A stretch of DNA of 64,000 nt from Comamonas halotolerans (GTDB lineage Bacteria > Pseudomonadota > Gammaproteobacteria > Burkholderiales > Burkholderiaceae_C): positions 124,001-188,000 of the forward strand of contig NZ_JASAUZ010000001.1 in NCBI RefSeq assembly GCF_030162935.1. Reading direction: 5' to 3'. Positions 36,125-46,231 of the stretch are shown one piece after another. The position numbers and the translations under genes were made by a program. Numbering within the stretch: position 1 is the stretch's first letter; each line of letters begins with the position of its first letter. The notes beneath the pieces are model-generated. The model made no database searches. It worked only from the letters and a program-made list of their open reading frames with translations, and had not been told where the DNA came from.

Positions 36125-36955
36125 ATGCACTCGCGCACCGTATACGTTATTTCTGATGGCACTGGTATCACTGCTGAGACCTTTGGTACAGCATTGATGA
36201 GGCAGTTCGATATCAAACCCCGCATCGTGCGCATCCCCTTCGTGGATACGGTGGACAAGGCCCACCAAGCCGTACGTCAAATCAACCACACAGGGGAAGT
36301 TGAAGGCAAGAAACCCATTATTTTCAGCACATTGGTCAATCAAGAGGTGGTGAAGGTGATCAATGAGCAATGCAAAGGCTTGCTCATGGATATGTTCAGC
36401 ACTTTTGTGCAGCCCCTGGAAGACGAGTTGGGGCTCAAGAGCCAGCACCGGGTGGGGCGCTTCAGCGATATCAGCCAGAGCAAGGAATACCTGGATCGCA
36501 TGGAAGCCATCAATTACACATTGGCCCATGACGATGGCCAAACCAACCATGATCTGACGGGTGCCGATGTCGTGCTGGTCGGTGTGAGCCGCTCTGGCAA
36601 GACACCCACCAGCCTTTATCTGGCCATGCAATTTGGCCTGAAAGTGGCAAATTACCCCTTGATTCCTGAAGATTTTGAGCGCAGGAAACTTCCACCTGCA
36701 CTTGAGCCTGTGCGTAAAAAGATGTTTGGTCTGACGATTGATCCCGTCCGACTGTCGAGCATTCGCAATGAACGCCGCCCCAACTCGCGTTACGCCAGCC
36801 TCGAAAACTGCCGCGCAGAAGTGCATGAAGCCGAGGCCATGATGCGACGCGCTGGCGTCAGTTGGCTATCCACCACCACCAAATCCATCGAAGAGATCTC
36901 CACCACCATCCTGCAAGAAGTGCTGCCGCACCGCCTGGGTGTGGGAATCGGCTAA
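36125..36955 (+). CDS. ppsR: PEP synthase regulatory protein (bifunctional kinase/pyrophosphorylase)
   Basis: A 276-residue DUF299 protein. It switches PpsA off by ADP-dependent phosphorylation of the threonine next to the catalytic histidine, and on again by phosphate-dependent dephosphorylation. [18 protein letters not shown] begins the protein and the P-loop-like [11 protein letters not shown] lies near residues 150-165. [11 protein letters not shown] is also conserved. The ATG at 36125 fits the family N-terminus ([13 protein letters not shown]); the longer frame from 35930 lacks similarity. Divergence from ppsA is the common arrangement and confirms its role. Confidence 0.95.
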   Translation: MHSRTVYVISDGTGITAETFGTALMRQFDIKPRIVRIPFVDTVDKAHQAVRQINHTGEVEGKKPIIFSTLVNQEVVKVINEQCKGLLMDMFSTFVQPLEDELGLKSQHRVGRFSDISQSKEYLDRMEAINYTLAHDDGQTNHDLTGADVVLVGVSRSGKTPTSLYLAMQFGLKVANYPLIPEDFERRKLPPALEPVRKKMFGLTIDPVRLSSIRNERRPNSRYASLENCRAEVHEAEAMMRRAGVSWLSTTTKSIEEISTTILQEVLPHRLGVGIG

Positions 36956-37134
36956 TTGAGACCGCAGAGCAAAGCCAGCACTCCTACATTCTTCGATCAA
37001 TATCAAGCAATCATCAAATCTACCCCAGCAAGTACAACGCTGCCCAAAGCCTCCTCCTCCTATACTGCCCCAGACCTCGGGTCCCGCACACTGTCCAGAG
37101 TGCGGCTTCCCTTTATCTTGCTGGAGCAATGTAC

Positions 37135-40100
37135 ATGCTGTGGGTCCTTATCTTTATTGTTGTCGGGTGGCTTGCAGGAATTCTGGACACAGCAACTGGC
37201 CTCCTTCTCGGGGCTTTGGCCGGTTTTTACACTTGGCAGGCCAAGAACTTTCAGCAGATCAACGAACAGCTGAACACACGGCTCCAAGCCATATCCCAAC
37301 GACTGGAGCAGCTCGAGCGCAACTCGACGAATGCGGGTGCCTCATCGCAAGCAGAAAAACCTCAAATCACGCCTTCACAAGCGCAAGCTACCAAAGCTCC
37401 ATCCAGCATATCTCCAGGGCCAGTGCCCCCCAAGGACGCCCACCCTGTACATACGGAAACAGCACAAGCCATACCCTCCGCAGCATTGGCGGCGGCCCAG
37501 CTGCCCCCATCCCCCAGTTCAGCTACACCCCCAATACCAGCGCGCTCTTCAATCGCTGCAACGACCAGGGCAGCGATTGATCCGCCTGAATCTCCACTGG
37601 ATGTGAAGGCTCCCCCGCAGACAAGACCACAACCCGTTCCTCAGCCCAGGCCTTCAGCCACACCTTTCCCACCTCACAAGCAAACGCCCACCCCTTTTGA
37701 GCTTTGGATTGGGAAAAGCATTGCAGCCGCCAAAGCGTGGCTCTTGGGTGGCAACACCGTGCTGAAAGTCGGCGCGCTGATCTTGTTTTTAGGCTTTACC
37801 TTTTTGCTGCGATTCACCGCAGAAAAATTCACTTTCCCAGTGGAAGGACGCTACATAGGCGTTGCACTCAGTGCCTTGGTTTTACTCAGCCTTGGCTGGT
37901 GGCTGAGAGCACGCAACAACAGCTATGCCTTGATCATGCAGGGAACAGGTATTGCCGTGCTGTATTTGACGATTTTTGCGGCACTGCGTTTACATCCCCT
38001 ACTGTCGCCCGTACAGGCGTTCAGTCTGCTCGTTGGGATTACCGCATGTCTTACGGTTTTGGCCGTCCTGCAAAACTCTTTGTCCATGGCGACTGCGGCG
38101 GTGCTTGGAGGCTTCGCAGCCCCCATACTAACCTCTACTGGCAGTGGCAACCATGTGGGACTATTTTCCTACTTCGCCTTGCTAAACACCGGTATTTTCG
38201 CCATTGCCTGGTTCAAAGCCTGGCGCTTGCTGAATCTGGTCGGTTTCATAGGCACTTTCGGTATTGGATTTGCCTGGGGACTACGTGCATACACCCCTGG
38301 GAAACTGGCAAGCACGCAACCATTTTTGCTGATTTTCTTTCTTATGTATGTGGCCATAGGGCTGCTGTTTACTTGGCGCAAGCTACGCGACGATGCATCC
38401 CGGCCCGAAGCACGCGACAAGTTGTACGACTGGACGCGACAACGCGGCGACTACATCGATGCCACCACTTTGTTCGGCCCTCCGCTGATAGGGTTCGGCC
38501 TGCAAGTTGCCATCGTGAGGCACATTGAATTTGCAGCAACTTTCAGCGCACTCGGGCTGGGTCTCTTTTACCTTTGCCTTGCTTATGCAGTGCGCGCACG
38601 TACTGGTGTGCGCGCACTGCTGCTGACAGAAACCTGCCTTGCATTGGGTGTTGTCTTCACCAGCCTTGCCATACCGCTAGGCTTGGATGCGCGCTGGACA
38701 TCGGCAGCCTGGGCCATCGAAGGAGCAGGTATTTTCTGGATAGGTTTACGGCAAGCCCGGCCACTGGCACGGTCTTTTGCGCTGTTGCTCCAGCTTGGTG
38801 CTGCGCTGGCTTTTCTCTCGCAACTTGAGATAGGCAACACCAGCATTCTCAACGGCTCCGTCTTGGGCTCACTCATGCTTGGCGTAGCCTTGCTGTTTAG
38901 CTATTGGCAGCTGCGAAGCATGCCTGCAGCGGCCAGCGCATGGGAGCACCTACTGCAACCTTGGCTATGCGGTGCAGGGCTTTCCTTTGTTTACCTCATG
39001 GCACCCTTGCTATTTGCCATCCCGGCAACCACCATTGCGTGGGCGCTTTCCGGAGTGGTCACCCTGCTCATCGGGCTACGTATTCAAGCGACCTCTTTCC
39101 TATGGATGGCATTCGGCATCCAGTTGCTCGGCGGTTTGCTGTTTCTGGCAGAAAACCTGTTGGGCATATGGCATTTGGAAACCAGCCTGACGTCAGGCTG
39201 GAACAGCTTGATCGCCGCGTCCTTGGTCGGTCTGGGGCTGGTCGTCAACATGCTTTTAGCAGTGCGCAACCCGTTGGTACAAACCAGTCAGACACTGCTG
39301 CGCTCGCTGGCGGTGGTACTGATCATCGGTTTGGTTTTCATGAACTTGTCAATCAAGTTTGTGCTTCCTTGGATGATATCTGCTGCAGTGTGGGGATGTA
39401 GTGGTCTGCTGATCCTCTGGTTCAGCCTCCAGCTAAAGCAACGCTCGGCATTGTTCTTCAGCCTTGCGCTGCAAGGCTTTGCAGGAGCCGTTTTTCTTTT
39501 GGCTTTGCTCACCTCTCCAAGCTTGTGGGGAGAGCTTCAGCGCGACGGCCTCTCTCCACTGGCACATATCGGGTTCTGGACACCTTGTATCTTAGGGATA
39601 GCAGCCCAAATTGGGGCCTGGCGACTACACACCGTCACACTCAATGGCAGCGCAATCAACATGCGAGGCATCCAGTGGCAACCTTTGAGTACCTTCCTGT
39701 TGCTGTGGGGCGTCGCTTGGTGGGGATTGGCGTTCGCCAGTGAGATATGGCGCTTTGTGGATGCGCGTTTTCATACGATGGCCTTCCTGGTGCTGGGTGC
39801 TGCGTCCGCTCTGCCATGGACATGGCTGGCTCTGCGCAGCCATTGGAAAGCACTGGCCACACTCTGCACACTGCTTGCCCCCTACGGGGGAGGCATTGTC
39901 GTGCTGACATGGTTGCCCCAGTACAACCCGCTAGCCAATTGGGCCTGGATTGGATGGCTCGCGTTGGTCAGTGCGCATTACTTGGCATTGCGCAAGCTGG
40001 CACCAGAGCTACCAAGCAAAATCGCCCGAGCTGGGCACATCCTCGGGTGCTGGCTCGTACTTGCCATACTTGGGCTGACCGTTCGCTATTTCATGCTCCA

Positions 40101-40839
40101 TCTCACGGAGCAATACAACGCTTGGCGCTGGCTGGGATGGGCAGTTTTGCCTGCTCTGTATCTATGGCTGATGGCAACGCCACGCAAATGGATATGGCCG
40201 ATTGCCGCATATGAGCATGAATATCGGTTGATCGCTCCAGCACCATTGGCCATTGCCTTGCTCATCTGGTTCTGGCTGGCTAATGCCATCAGCGCGGGCA
40301 ACAGTGCCCCAATTCCATACATTCCTCTGCTCAACCCATTGGAGTTGGGCCTGCTCCTGAGCCTCTGTGCCTTGTTTGTATGGATGCGCTTCGCTTTTAC
40401 ACGGATCAACGTGCACCCAGACCAAAGCTTGTACCTGCAGTACATTGTGGCTGGTTTGTCTGCATTTGCGCTGCTCACGGCGGCCATGCTGCGCGCAGCC
40501 CACCACTGGGGTGGTGTGCCATGGGAAACCGCTACGCTCTTCCAATCAATGCTGGTACAAGCAGGACTGTCCATCATCTGGACCCTCATTGCCATCGCAT
40601 GCATGCTGGTCGGACATAAACGCATGCTACGCAATCTGTGGCTCGTGGGCAGCGCTTTGATTGCCTTGGTGGTAATCAAGCTCTTCTTGATTGAACTGAG
40701 CAACAGCGGTGGCCTGGAGCGCATCATTTCCTTTATCGCCGTCGGTGTGCTGCTCCTGGTGGTTGGCTACTTTGCCCCGCTGCCTCCGCGCAGGTCCAGT
40801 GAGACGGCGACATCCATGATCAAGGACACACAACTGTGA
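37135..40839 (+). CDS. DUF2339 giant membrane protein
   Basis: A 1234-residue polytopic membrane protein of the DUF2339 family, of unknown function. After an N-terminal helix (LWVLIFIVVGWLAGIL) comes a short coiled coil (FQQINEQLNTRLQAISQRLEQ), then a proline/alanine-rich linker of about 120 residues. The rest holds some 25-30 membrane helices, starting at the conserved WIGKSIAAAKAWLLGGNTVLKVG and LFLGFTFLLRFTAE. I take ATG 37135, with GGAG eight bases upstream; ATG 37129 is also possible. The stop overlaps the DUF3999 start as GTGA. The two families are often paired; the pair may form one envelope complex, which is an inference. Confidence 0.88.
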   Translation: MLWVLIFIVVGWLAGILDTATGLLLGALAGFYTWQAKNFQQINEQLNTRLQAISQRLEQLERNSTNAGASSQAEKPQITPSQAQATKAPSSISPGPVPPKDAHPVHTETAQAIPSAALAAAQLPPSPSSATPPIPARSSIAATTRAAIDPPESPLDVKAPPQTRPQPVPQPRPSATPFPPHKQTPTPFELWIGKSIAAAKAWLLGGNTVLKVGALILFLGFTFLLRFTAEKFTFPVEGRYIGVALSALVLLSLGWWLRARNNSYALIMQGTGIAVLYLTIFAALRLHPLLSPVQAFSLLVGITACLTVLAVLQNSLSMATAAVLGGFAAPILTSTGSGNHVGLFSYFALLNTGIFAIAWFKAWRLLNLVGFIGTFGIGFAWGLRAYTPGKLASTQPFLLIFFLMYVAIGLLFTWRKLRDDASRPEARDKLYDWTRQRGDYIDATTLFGPPLIGFGLQVAIVRHIEFAATFSALGLGLFYLCLAYAVRARTGVRALLLTETCLALGVVFTSLAIPLGLDARWTSAAWAIEGAGIFWIGLRQARPLARSFALLLQLGAALAFLSQLEIGNTSILNGSVLGSLMLGVALLFSYWQLRSMPAAASAWEHLLQPWLCGAGLSFVYLMAPLLFAIPATTIAWALSGVVTLLIGLRIQATSFLWMAFGIQLLGGLLFLAENLLGIWHLETSLTSGWNSLIAASLVGLGLVVNMLLAVRNPLVQTSQTLLRSLAVVLIIGLVFMNLSIKFVLPWMISAAVWGCSGLLILWFSLQLKQRSALFFSLALQGFAGAVFLLALLTSPSLWGELQRDGLSPLAHIGFWTPCILGIAAQIGAWRLHTVTLNGSAINMRGIQWQPLSTFLLLWGVAWWGLAFASEIWRFVDARFHTMAFLVLGAASALPWTWLALRSHWKALATLCTLLAPYGGGIVVLTWLPQYNPLANWAWIGWLALVSAHYLALRKLAPELPSKIARAGHILGCWLVLAILGLTVRYFMLHLTEQYNAWRWLGWAVLPALYLWLMATPRKWIWPIAAYEHEYRLIAPAPLAIALLIWFWLANAISAGNSAPIPYIPLLNPLELGLLLSLCALFVWMRFAFTRINVHPDQSLYLQYIVAGLSAFALLTAAMLRAAHHWGGVPWETATLFQSMLVQAGLSIIWTLIAIACMLVGHKRMLRNLWLVGSALIALVVIKLFLIELSNSGGLERIISFIAVGVLLLVVGYFAPLPPRRSSETATSMIKDTQL

Positions 40840-42224
40840 GACGCATTGCAGGATGGCTTGCGCTGTCACTACTTGCTGGCACCAACATTTCCAATGCCCA
40901 GGACAGTCTCCAAGACTATGCCTACAGGTTGCCACTGTCCTTGAACGGCGAGAGTGCATGGTACCGGGTGGAGCTCCCCATGGCCGCCTACTTTTCAGCA
41001 CAGCATGGGGATTTGCGGGACCTGCGCATCTTCAATGCGCTAGGACAGCCGCAAGCCTATGCCCTCCTTCACGAACGCAGCGCAACCCGCTCTGAACAAC
41101 AGTTGCACACAGTGCGCATGTTTCCTTTGAGCGGCCCACGACATGCAACGCCTGCTCCACGATTTCGTGTTGCTGCATCAGGAGCAGCAACAACCATCCT
41201 TGAAATCGATAACGCCACACCAGCAGCACCTGGAAACATACGGCGCGGCTGGTTGCTGGACACCAGTACGATCCAGGCTCCTTTGGAACAGCTACAGCTC
41301 GAATGGACCGCAGGGGTGGACGGTTTTCAGCGCTTTACGATTGAAGCCAGCGATGATTTGCAGCGGTGGCGCAACTGGGGGGATGGGCAAATCGCGCACC
41401 TGAGCTTGGGCAACGAGCAAATCAGACAGCAGCACATTGAACTCCCAGCCAAAACTGCACGCTACCTGCGTTTGCTCTGGACTTCTCCGAAGGAGGCGCC
41501 TCTTCTGGAAGCGGCCACCATCAGCAGCAGACAGCAAAGCCACAGCCCCGCTCCGCTGGTCTGGTCAGAGCCAATCACCGCGCAACGCAGCCCTGAAGGC
41601 TATTACCTCTGGTCACTGCCGACCGCATTACCTTTGGAACGCTTACGCCTGCCACTTGCTCAAGCCAACACATTGGCGCCTATCACGGTACAAGCGCGCA
41701 ACAGCGATCAACGGCCTTGGCAAACACTCACAAGGGGACTTCTCTATCGACTCCCCATGGATGGCACTGACATGCTGGCGGAAGAACTGACGCTGCCTGG
41801 GAATGCTGTTCGTCAACTGCGTATTCAGGTTGACCAACGCGGCGGAGGCATTGGACAAGACTTGCCCCAACTGCATGTGGCGGTCAGGGCTGCGCAGGTG
41901 GTTTTTCTTGCCCGCGAGGCACCTCCCTATCAATTGGCCTTGGGCAATGCTTCTGCCCAGTCCGCTGCGCTGCCCATCAGCACCTTGATTCCAGGCTATA
42001 CCTCTGACCGTCTGGATTCCCTGCCTCAAGCTCAGGTGCAAAACCCCATCGCCATCAATCCCGCGCGAGACATGCGTGATAAGGGCAGTCCATCTATCTC
42101 TGCCGACAAAAGTGACTGGAAGCGCTGGTCGCTGTGGGGTGTTCTGGTATTTGGTGTGGCGCTGCTTGCACTGATGGCGTGGAGTCTGATTCGTCGCAGC
42201 CTCGAAAAAATGAGTGCGGAGTAA
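40836..42224 (+). CDS. DUF3999 family exported membrane-anchored protein
   Basis: A 462-residue protein with an N-terminal signal peptide (RRIAGWLALSLLAGTNISNAQ, cut near residue 21) and a single C-terminal membrane helix (WGVLVFGVALLALMAWSLI) followed by a short basic tail. The periplasmic part is beta-rich with no cysteine-based motif; segments DYAYRLPLSLNGESAWYRVELP and FTIEASDDLQRWRNWGDG match the DUF3999 family. Start GTG at 40836 overlaps the preceding gene by four bases, so translation is coupled. Probably the periplasmic partner of the DUF2339 protein. Confidence 0.85.
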   Translation: MRRIAGWLALSLLAGTNISNAQDSLQDYAYRLPLSLNGESAWYRVELPMAAYFSAQHGDLRDLRIFNALGQPQAYALLHERSATRSEQQLHTVRMFPLSGPRHATPAPRFRVAASGAATTILEIDNATPAAPGNIRRGWLLDTSTIQAPLEQLQLEWTAGVDGFQRFTIEASDDLQRWRNWGDGQIAHLSLGNEQIRQQHIELPAKTARYLRLLWTSPKEAPLLEAATISSRQQSHSPAPLVWSEPITAQRSPEGYYLWSLPTALPLERLRLPLAQANTLAPITVQARNSDQRPWQTLTRGLLYRLPMDGTDMLAEELTLPGNAVRQLRIQVDQRGGGIGQDLPQLHVAVRAAQVVFLAREAPPYQLALGNASAQSAALPISTLIPGYTSDRLDSLPQAQVQNPIAINPARDMRDKGSPSISADKSDWKRWSLWGVLVFGVALLALMAWSLIRRSLEKMSAE

Positions 42225-42257
42225 TCAGCTCCGATACAGCCGCTAGGGTGTGTGTCA

Positions 42258-43109
42258 TCACCCGCAGACAACCGTGTGTGATTCCGCGCTTTGCGCAAAC
42301 AGATATTGCACAGTGCCATCACGCATGCGCACCATTTCCCCCTGAATGCCCCAGACCTGCGCAATACGTTCAGGTGTCAATACGGCATGCGCGTCACCAT
42401 GCAGGGCGTTCTGCCCATCACCGGGAAGCAAAAGTACATCGTCTGCGTAGCGCAGCGCCAAATTCAGATCATGCAGCACCACCACCACACCGAAGTGTTG
42501 CCCGTGGGCACGTTGGCGCAGCAAATCCATGACCGCATGCTGATGATGCAAATCCAGTGCCGCTGTTGGCTCGTCCAGCAACATCCAGCATGCGACCTTC
42601 TCTGACGATGAGTTCCAGATTTGCGCCAAGGCTCTTGCAATGTGCACGCGGGCACGCTCACCGCCTGACAAGGTATGTAGCTCACGTTGCCGCAGGTGAG
42701 CGATGCCCATCAACGCCATGGCCGCAGGCGCAATCTGCGCTTCCTGCGCATCGGGCTGGAGCCGGTGCGGATAGCGCCCCATGGTCACCACTTCTTGCAC
42801 CTGGAAAGCAAATGCCACCTGCGTTTCCTGGGCCACAAAAGCCATGCGCAGCGCACGCTGCGCAGCACTCCAGCGATGAACCGCTTGCCCCTCCAGCAGC
42901 ACACAGCCACCGCGTGGGAACTGCAGCCCCACCAGATGCGCCATCAACGTACTCTTACCCACACCGTTGGGCCCCACGATGGCAGTGATTCGCCCCCGTT
43001 GCAATGTGGCATGCACGTGCGCCAAGACAGGGCCATGGGTGTAGGCTGCGAGCTGCAGCTGCTCGCAGACCAAACCATGCACTGGTAGTTGCGTGAGATC
43101 GCCCGTCAT
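42258..43109 (-). CDS. hmuV: Hemin ABC transporter ATP-binding protein HmuV
   Basis: A 283-residue ABC ATPase. Walker A is GPNGVGKST, the Q-loop region is FVAQET, the signature LSGGERARVHIARALAQ, Walker B CWMLLDEPTAALD and the switch histidine VVLHDLN. It energises import of haem across the inner membrane with HmuU. The ATG at 43109 follows AGGAGC and overlaps hmuU as ATGA, so the longer frame from 43262 is discarded. It is the last gene of the hemin operon. Confidence 0.95.
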   Translation of the reverse strand: MTGDLTQLPVHGLVCEQLQLAAYTHGPVLAHVHATLQRGRITAIVGPNGVGKSTLMAHLVGLQFPRGGCVLLEGQAVHRWSAAQRALRMAFVAQETQVAFAFQVQEVVTMGRYPHRLQPDAQEAQIAPAAMALMGIAHLRQRELHTLSGGERARVHIARALAQIWNSSSEKVACWMLLDEPTAALDLHHQHAVMDLLRQRAHGQHFGVVVVLHDLNLALRYADDVLLLPGDGQNALHGDAHAVLTPERIAQVWGIQGEMVRMRDGTVQYLFAQSAESHTVVCG

Positions 43110-44167
43110 AACTTGCTCCTGAACTGGCGCAGCATCAGCAAAAACAAGGGCACCCCAATCAATGCTGTCAGCACCCCCAGCGGCATTTCCGCCGGTTGCA
43201 CGATCGTTCGCGACACCGCATCTGCAGCCAGCACCAGCGCAGCGCCCAGCAAGGCAGAACATGGCAGCACCACGCGGTGGTCCGGCCCGGCCACCAGACG
43301 CACCCAGTGCGGTGCCACCAGTCCGATAAAACCGATAACTCCCGTGGCCGAGGTCACCGTCCCCACGACCAGTGCGGTCAGTACCACGGCCTGGCGTTTG
43401 CTGCGCTCCACCGCAACCCCCAGCAATTGCGCTTGCGATTCACCCAGAGCCAGCGCGTTCAATGGCCGTGCCAGAGCCTGTGCCAACCCCATGCACAGCA
43501 GGACCACCGCCGCGACCAAATACACCGTGGCCCAACGGGCGTGCCCCAAGCTGCCCATCAGCCACAGCTGCACATTGCGTAACTGCTCGTCGCTGGAGAC
43601 ATGGCTTAAAAATCCCAGACCGGCTCCCGCCAAGGCATTTACGGCAATTCCTGCCAGCAGCATCAACCCAATGCGGGTGCCACCCTGGCTTTGGCCCAAG
43701 CTGTAGATCAGCACGGTGACCAGGACTCCGCCTGCAAACGCGCTGGCTGCCAGAGTCCAGCTACCCAGTGTGAAAGCCAGCGCCGGGAAGACTACCGGCC
43801 CCAGCACAATGGCAGATGCAGCAGCCAATGCAGCACCACTGCTCACGCCAATCAAGCCCGGATCTGCCAGCGGATTGCGAAACAGCCCTTGCATCAGCGC
43901 CCCGGCCAGTCCCAGCCCCGCTCCTGCCACAGCGCCCAGCAACAACCTTGGCAACCGAATATTCATAAAGACCAGATGCTCAGCCCCAGGCTGCGCACTG
44001 CCCAGCAGAGAATCGCAAAGCACTCGCCACAGCTGACCAGGACTGATGGCGTAAGCACCACGAGCGCTCCCCCACAGCAAAGCCAGTGCCAGCAAAAGCA
44101 CGCCTGCAATCAATGCGGCTTGCGGTTTCAAACGCCCTGCCACAAACCACTGTCCCAGTGCGTTCAT
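43106..44167 (-). CDS. hmuU: Hemin ABC transporter permease HmuU
   Basis: A 353-residue BtuC-type permease with about ten membrane helices. Conserved segments are RLPRLLLGAVAGAGLGLAGA, GLIGVSSGAALAA and the coupling-helix region GFIGLVAPHWVRLVAGPDHR. It forms the channel through which haem passes. It overlaps hmuT upstream and hmuV downstream by four bases each (ATGA), showing a tightly coupled operon. Confidence 0.95.
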   Translation of the reverse strand: MNALGQWFVAGRLKPQAALIAGVLLLALALLWGSARGAYAISPGQLWRVLCDSLLGSAQPGAEHLVFMNIRLPRLLLGAVAGAGLGLAGALMQGLFRNPLADPGLIGVSSGAALAAASAIVLGPVVFPALAFTLGSWTLAASAFAGGVLVTVLIYSLGQSQGGTRIGLMLLAGIAVNALAGAGLGFLSHVSSDEQLRNVQLWLMGSLGHARWATVYLVAAVVLLCMGLAQALARPLNALALGESQAQLLGVAVERSKRQAVVLTALVVGTVTSATGVIGFIGLVAPHWVRLVAGPDHRVVLPCSALLGAALVLAADAVSRTIVQPAEMPLGVLTALIGVPLFLLMLRQFRSKL

Positions 44168-45042
44168 GCCACAGCCTGCAACAAGCGGATATGCAGCTCC
44201 CGAACGGCCGTAGGCAATCGCGGGCCAAAGCCCAACAAATGGCTGGCTTCCATGGTGACCAGGGCTTTGTGCCGGAAAGCAGGGGTGAGTGCCAGTTCGG
44301 GGCGCTGCCAGAATTTTTCCACACCGCCCAGGGCTTCAATCCCTTGCGTGCTGTTGACAATGACCTCCGGTGCTATGGCAGCCATGGCCTCTGCCGTCAA
44401 AGGCCGGTAGCCTTCAAATTGCTGAACTGCATTGTGTGCTCCCGCAAACTGCAGCAAGGCATCCGCTGCCGTTTTTTGGCCTGCCACCATCGGAGAGCCA
44501 CTGTGCGACAGAATGAACAAAGCGCGTGGCTTTCGCTTTGTCAGGGAAACTGCTTGCGCGACTTGTTCCCACTCGCTGCGCAGCTGTTTGGCCAGCGCAT
44601 CTGCTTGGGTTTGCTTGCCGGTGACGGTGCCAACCAAGGCCACTTTGCGCAGCACCTCTTCGAAGTTGTGGGTGGTCGGCACCAGCTCCACGCGCACGCC
44701 TGCAGATCGCACTTGCTCCAGCACTACCGCTGGGCCCGCTTCTCCCGATCCGACAATCACATCCGGTTGCAGCGACAACAGTCCTTCCGCTGAAAGCTGC
44801 CTCAGATAACCCACCTTGGGTGTGCGCGTCGCGGCTTCCGGATAAAGGCTGGTGGTATCTGTAGCCACCAGCAGTGATTCCGCACCCAAGGCATACACCA
44901 CTTCGGTCATCGCTCCGCCGACAGCAATCAGACGACGGGCAGAGGCGGTTGTCCGCGACCAAGCGCTGCTTGCACCGGTTGCAGCCAGCCATGCCAGGTA
45001 CTGGCGGCGAGACATGCATTTGCACATATCGACATACAACAT
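44164..45042 (-). CDS. hmuT: Periplasmic hemin-binding protein HmuT
   Basis: A 292-residue binding protein of the TroA-like fold. An N-terminal SRRQYLAWLAATGAS looks like a twin-arginine-type signal. The mature part has RLIAVGGAMTEVVYALG, LLSLQPDVIVGSGEAGP and a C-terminal VEKFWQRPELALTPAF. It collects haem in the periplasm and delivers it to HmuUV. GAGGGG six bases before the ATG at 45042 supports that start. Nine bases separate it from hmuS. Confidence 0.92.
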   Translation of the reverse strand: MLYVDMCKCMSRRQYLAWLAATGASSAWSRTTASARRLIAVGGAMTEVVYALGAESLLVATDTTSLYPEAATRTPKVGYLRQLSAEGLLSLQPDVIVGSGEAGPAVVLEQVRSAGVRVELVPTTHNFEEVLRKVALVGTVTGKQTQADALAKQLRSEWEQVAQAVSLTKRKPRALFILSHSGSPMVAGQKTAADALLQFAGAHNAVQQFEGYRPLTAEAMAAIAPEVIVNSTQGIEALGGVEKFWQRPELALTPAFRHKALVTMEASHLLGFGPRLPTAVRELHIRLLQAVA

Positions 45043-45051
45043 GCGATCCCC

Positions 45052-46134
45052 TCAAAAACGTGGCAAGTTTTCTGCCAAGGTGCGCCAACTCGCTAATTCG
45101 GGACGACCGGGTTTGCGTACTCCAAAAAACATCGCCACCACCTGCCCGGTAGTGTCAAACAACTCGACCGACGTCACCACGCCATCTGTGGTGGGCTTGC
45201 GCACCAACCAGGCGGCAGTGATCAGATCCCTGCGCAGGTGTAAATTGAAGCCAGGGTCCAGCACATTGATCCAGTCTGTACTTCCACCTACCAAAGCCCT
45301 GATGTTGTGCACCGGACCAGAATGGATCTGGATACAGCTTTTGCTTCCCACAAACACCATGATGGGGACCTGCTGAGCGGCAGCCTGATTGAGCAACGGT
45401 GTGACGGCATTCAAGGCCAACTGATCACAAAAGATGCCCTGCGTCAGGCGAAAGCTCTGCTGGCGCTCGCAAGCAAAGCGCTTGAGCATTCCAAAGAATT
45501 CATGGGTGTCCTTCATGGCAGCCCATGCGGCGCGCAGGCCTTGTGCATCAATGCTTTCATCACTGGCAATTACCGCGGACCCAGCAGGCTGTACAAACTG
45601 CGGTTGCACACCGGTATCGGCAAAGCGCTGCACAACAGCATCCCATGCCCCAACATCTGTATCTGCTCGCGCATAAATTTTGTGCTGTGCCATACCATGG
45701 CGATCGTAGAACTGCAGGCTGCGCATGACTTTTCCATCACGGCCTGGCTCCATGACCGCAAAGCCCGCATGCCAGTGCATCATGAAGATACGCAAATCAA
45801 TATCCTCGTTGTTGCACAGTGCAACTGGTCCCTCTTTGCTAAAACCCTGGTAAATGCCGTCTTTCTCGTGCACCACGGCTTCGTTGCGTGTCAGAGCCAT
45901 CACCCTGCCACAGGGTTTCAAAGCACTCAGGATGTCAAACCACTGCGCACTCAAGGTCTGTGCCTGCATGGGTAAGCTGTGCGCTGCGGCAGCATGCGCT
46001 GCGACAACCGCACCCTCTGAAAAACCAATGGATTCAGCGGCATCCTTGGCTCGCAACCCTTTGGCACGGGCTTCCGCAAAAGCAGTGCGGATGGCTGCCT
46101 GATCAGCCAGGAAAGAATCAACCACGGCATTCAT
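45052..46134 (-). CDS. hmuS: Hemin-degrading/handling protein HmuS (HemS/ChuX-like)
   Basis: A 360-residue HemS-family protein made of two structural repeats (about 20-180 and 195-355; each with a histidine/arginine-rich haem site, for example MMHWHAGFAVMEPG). HemS proteins accept haem in the cytoplasm and store, traffic or degrade it to release iron. The ATG at 46134 has AGGAG seven bases upstream and is preferred to 46152 and to the frame to 46245. It lies 97 bases after the receptor gene and 9 before hmuT. Confidence 0.93.
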   Translation of the reverse strand: MNAVVDSFLADQAAIRTAFAEARAKGLRAKDAAESIGFSEGAVVAAHAAAAHSLPMQAQTLSAQWFDILSALKPCGRVMALTRNEAVVHEKDGIYQGFSKEGPVALCNNEDIDLRIFMMHWHAGFAVMEPGRDGKVMRSLQFYDRHGMAQHKIYARADTDVGAWDAVVQRFADTGVQPQFVQPAGSAVIASDESIDAQGLRAAWAAMKDTHEFFGMLKRFACERQQSFRLTQGIFCDQLALNAVTPLLNQAAAQQVPIMVFVGSKSCIQIHSGPVHNIRALVGGSTDWINVLDPGFNLHLRRDLITAAWLVRKPTTDGVVTSVELFDTTGQVVAMFFGVRKPGRPELASWRTLAENLPRF

Positions 46135-46231
46135 TGCATAGCTCCTATTCATAGGTGTGAGCAGAAAAGCACAAGCCCCCCCAATTGCCCAAAAATCCCA
46201 TTGGCACTTGCGGGCGGCTTGATGATCACGT

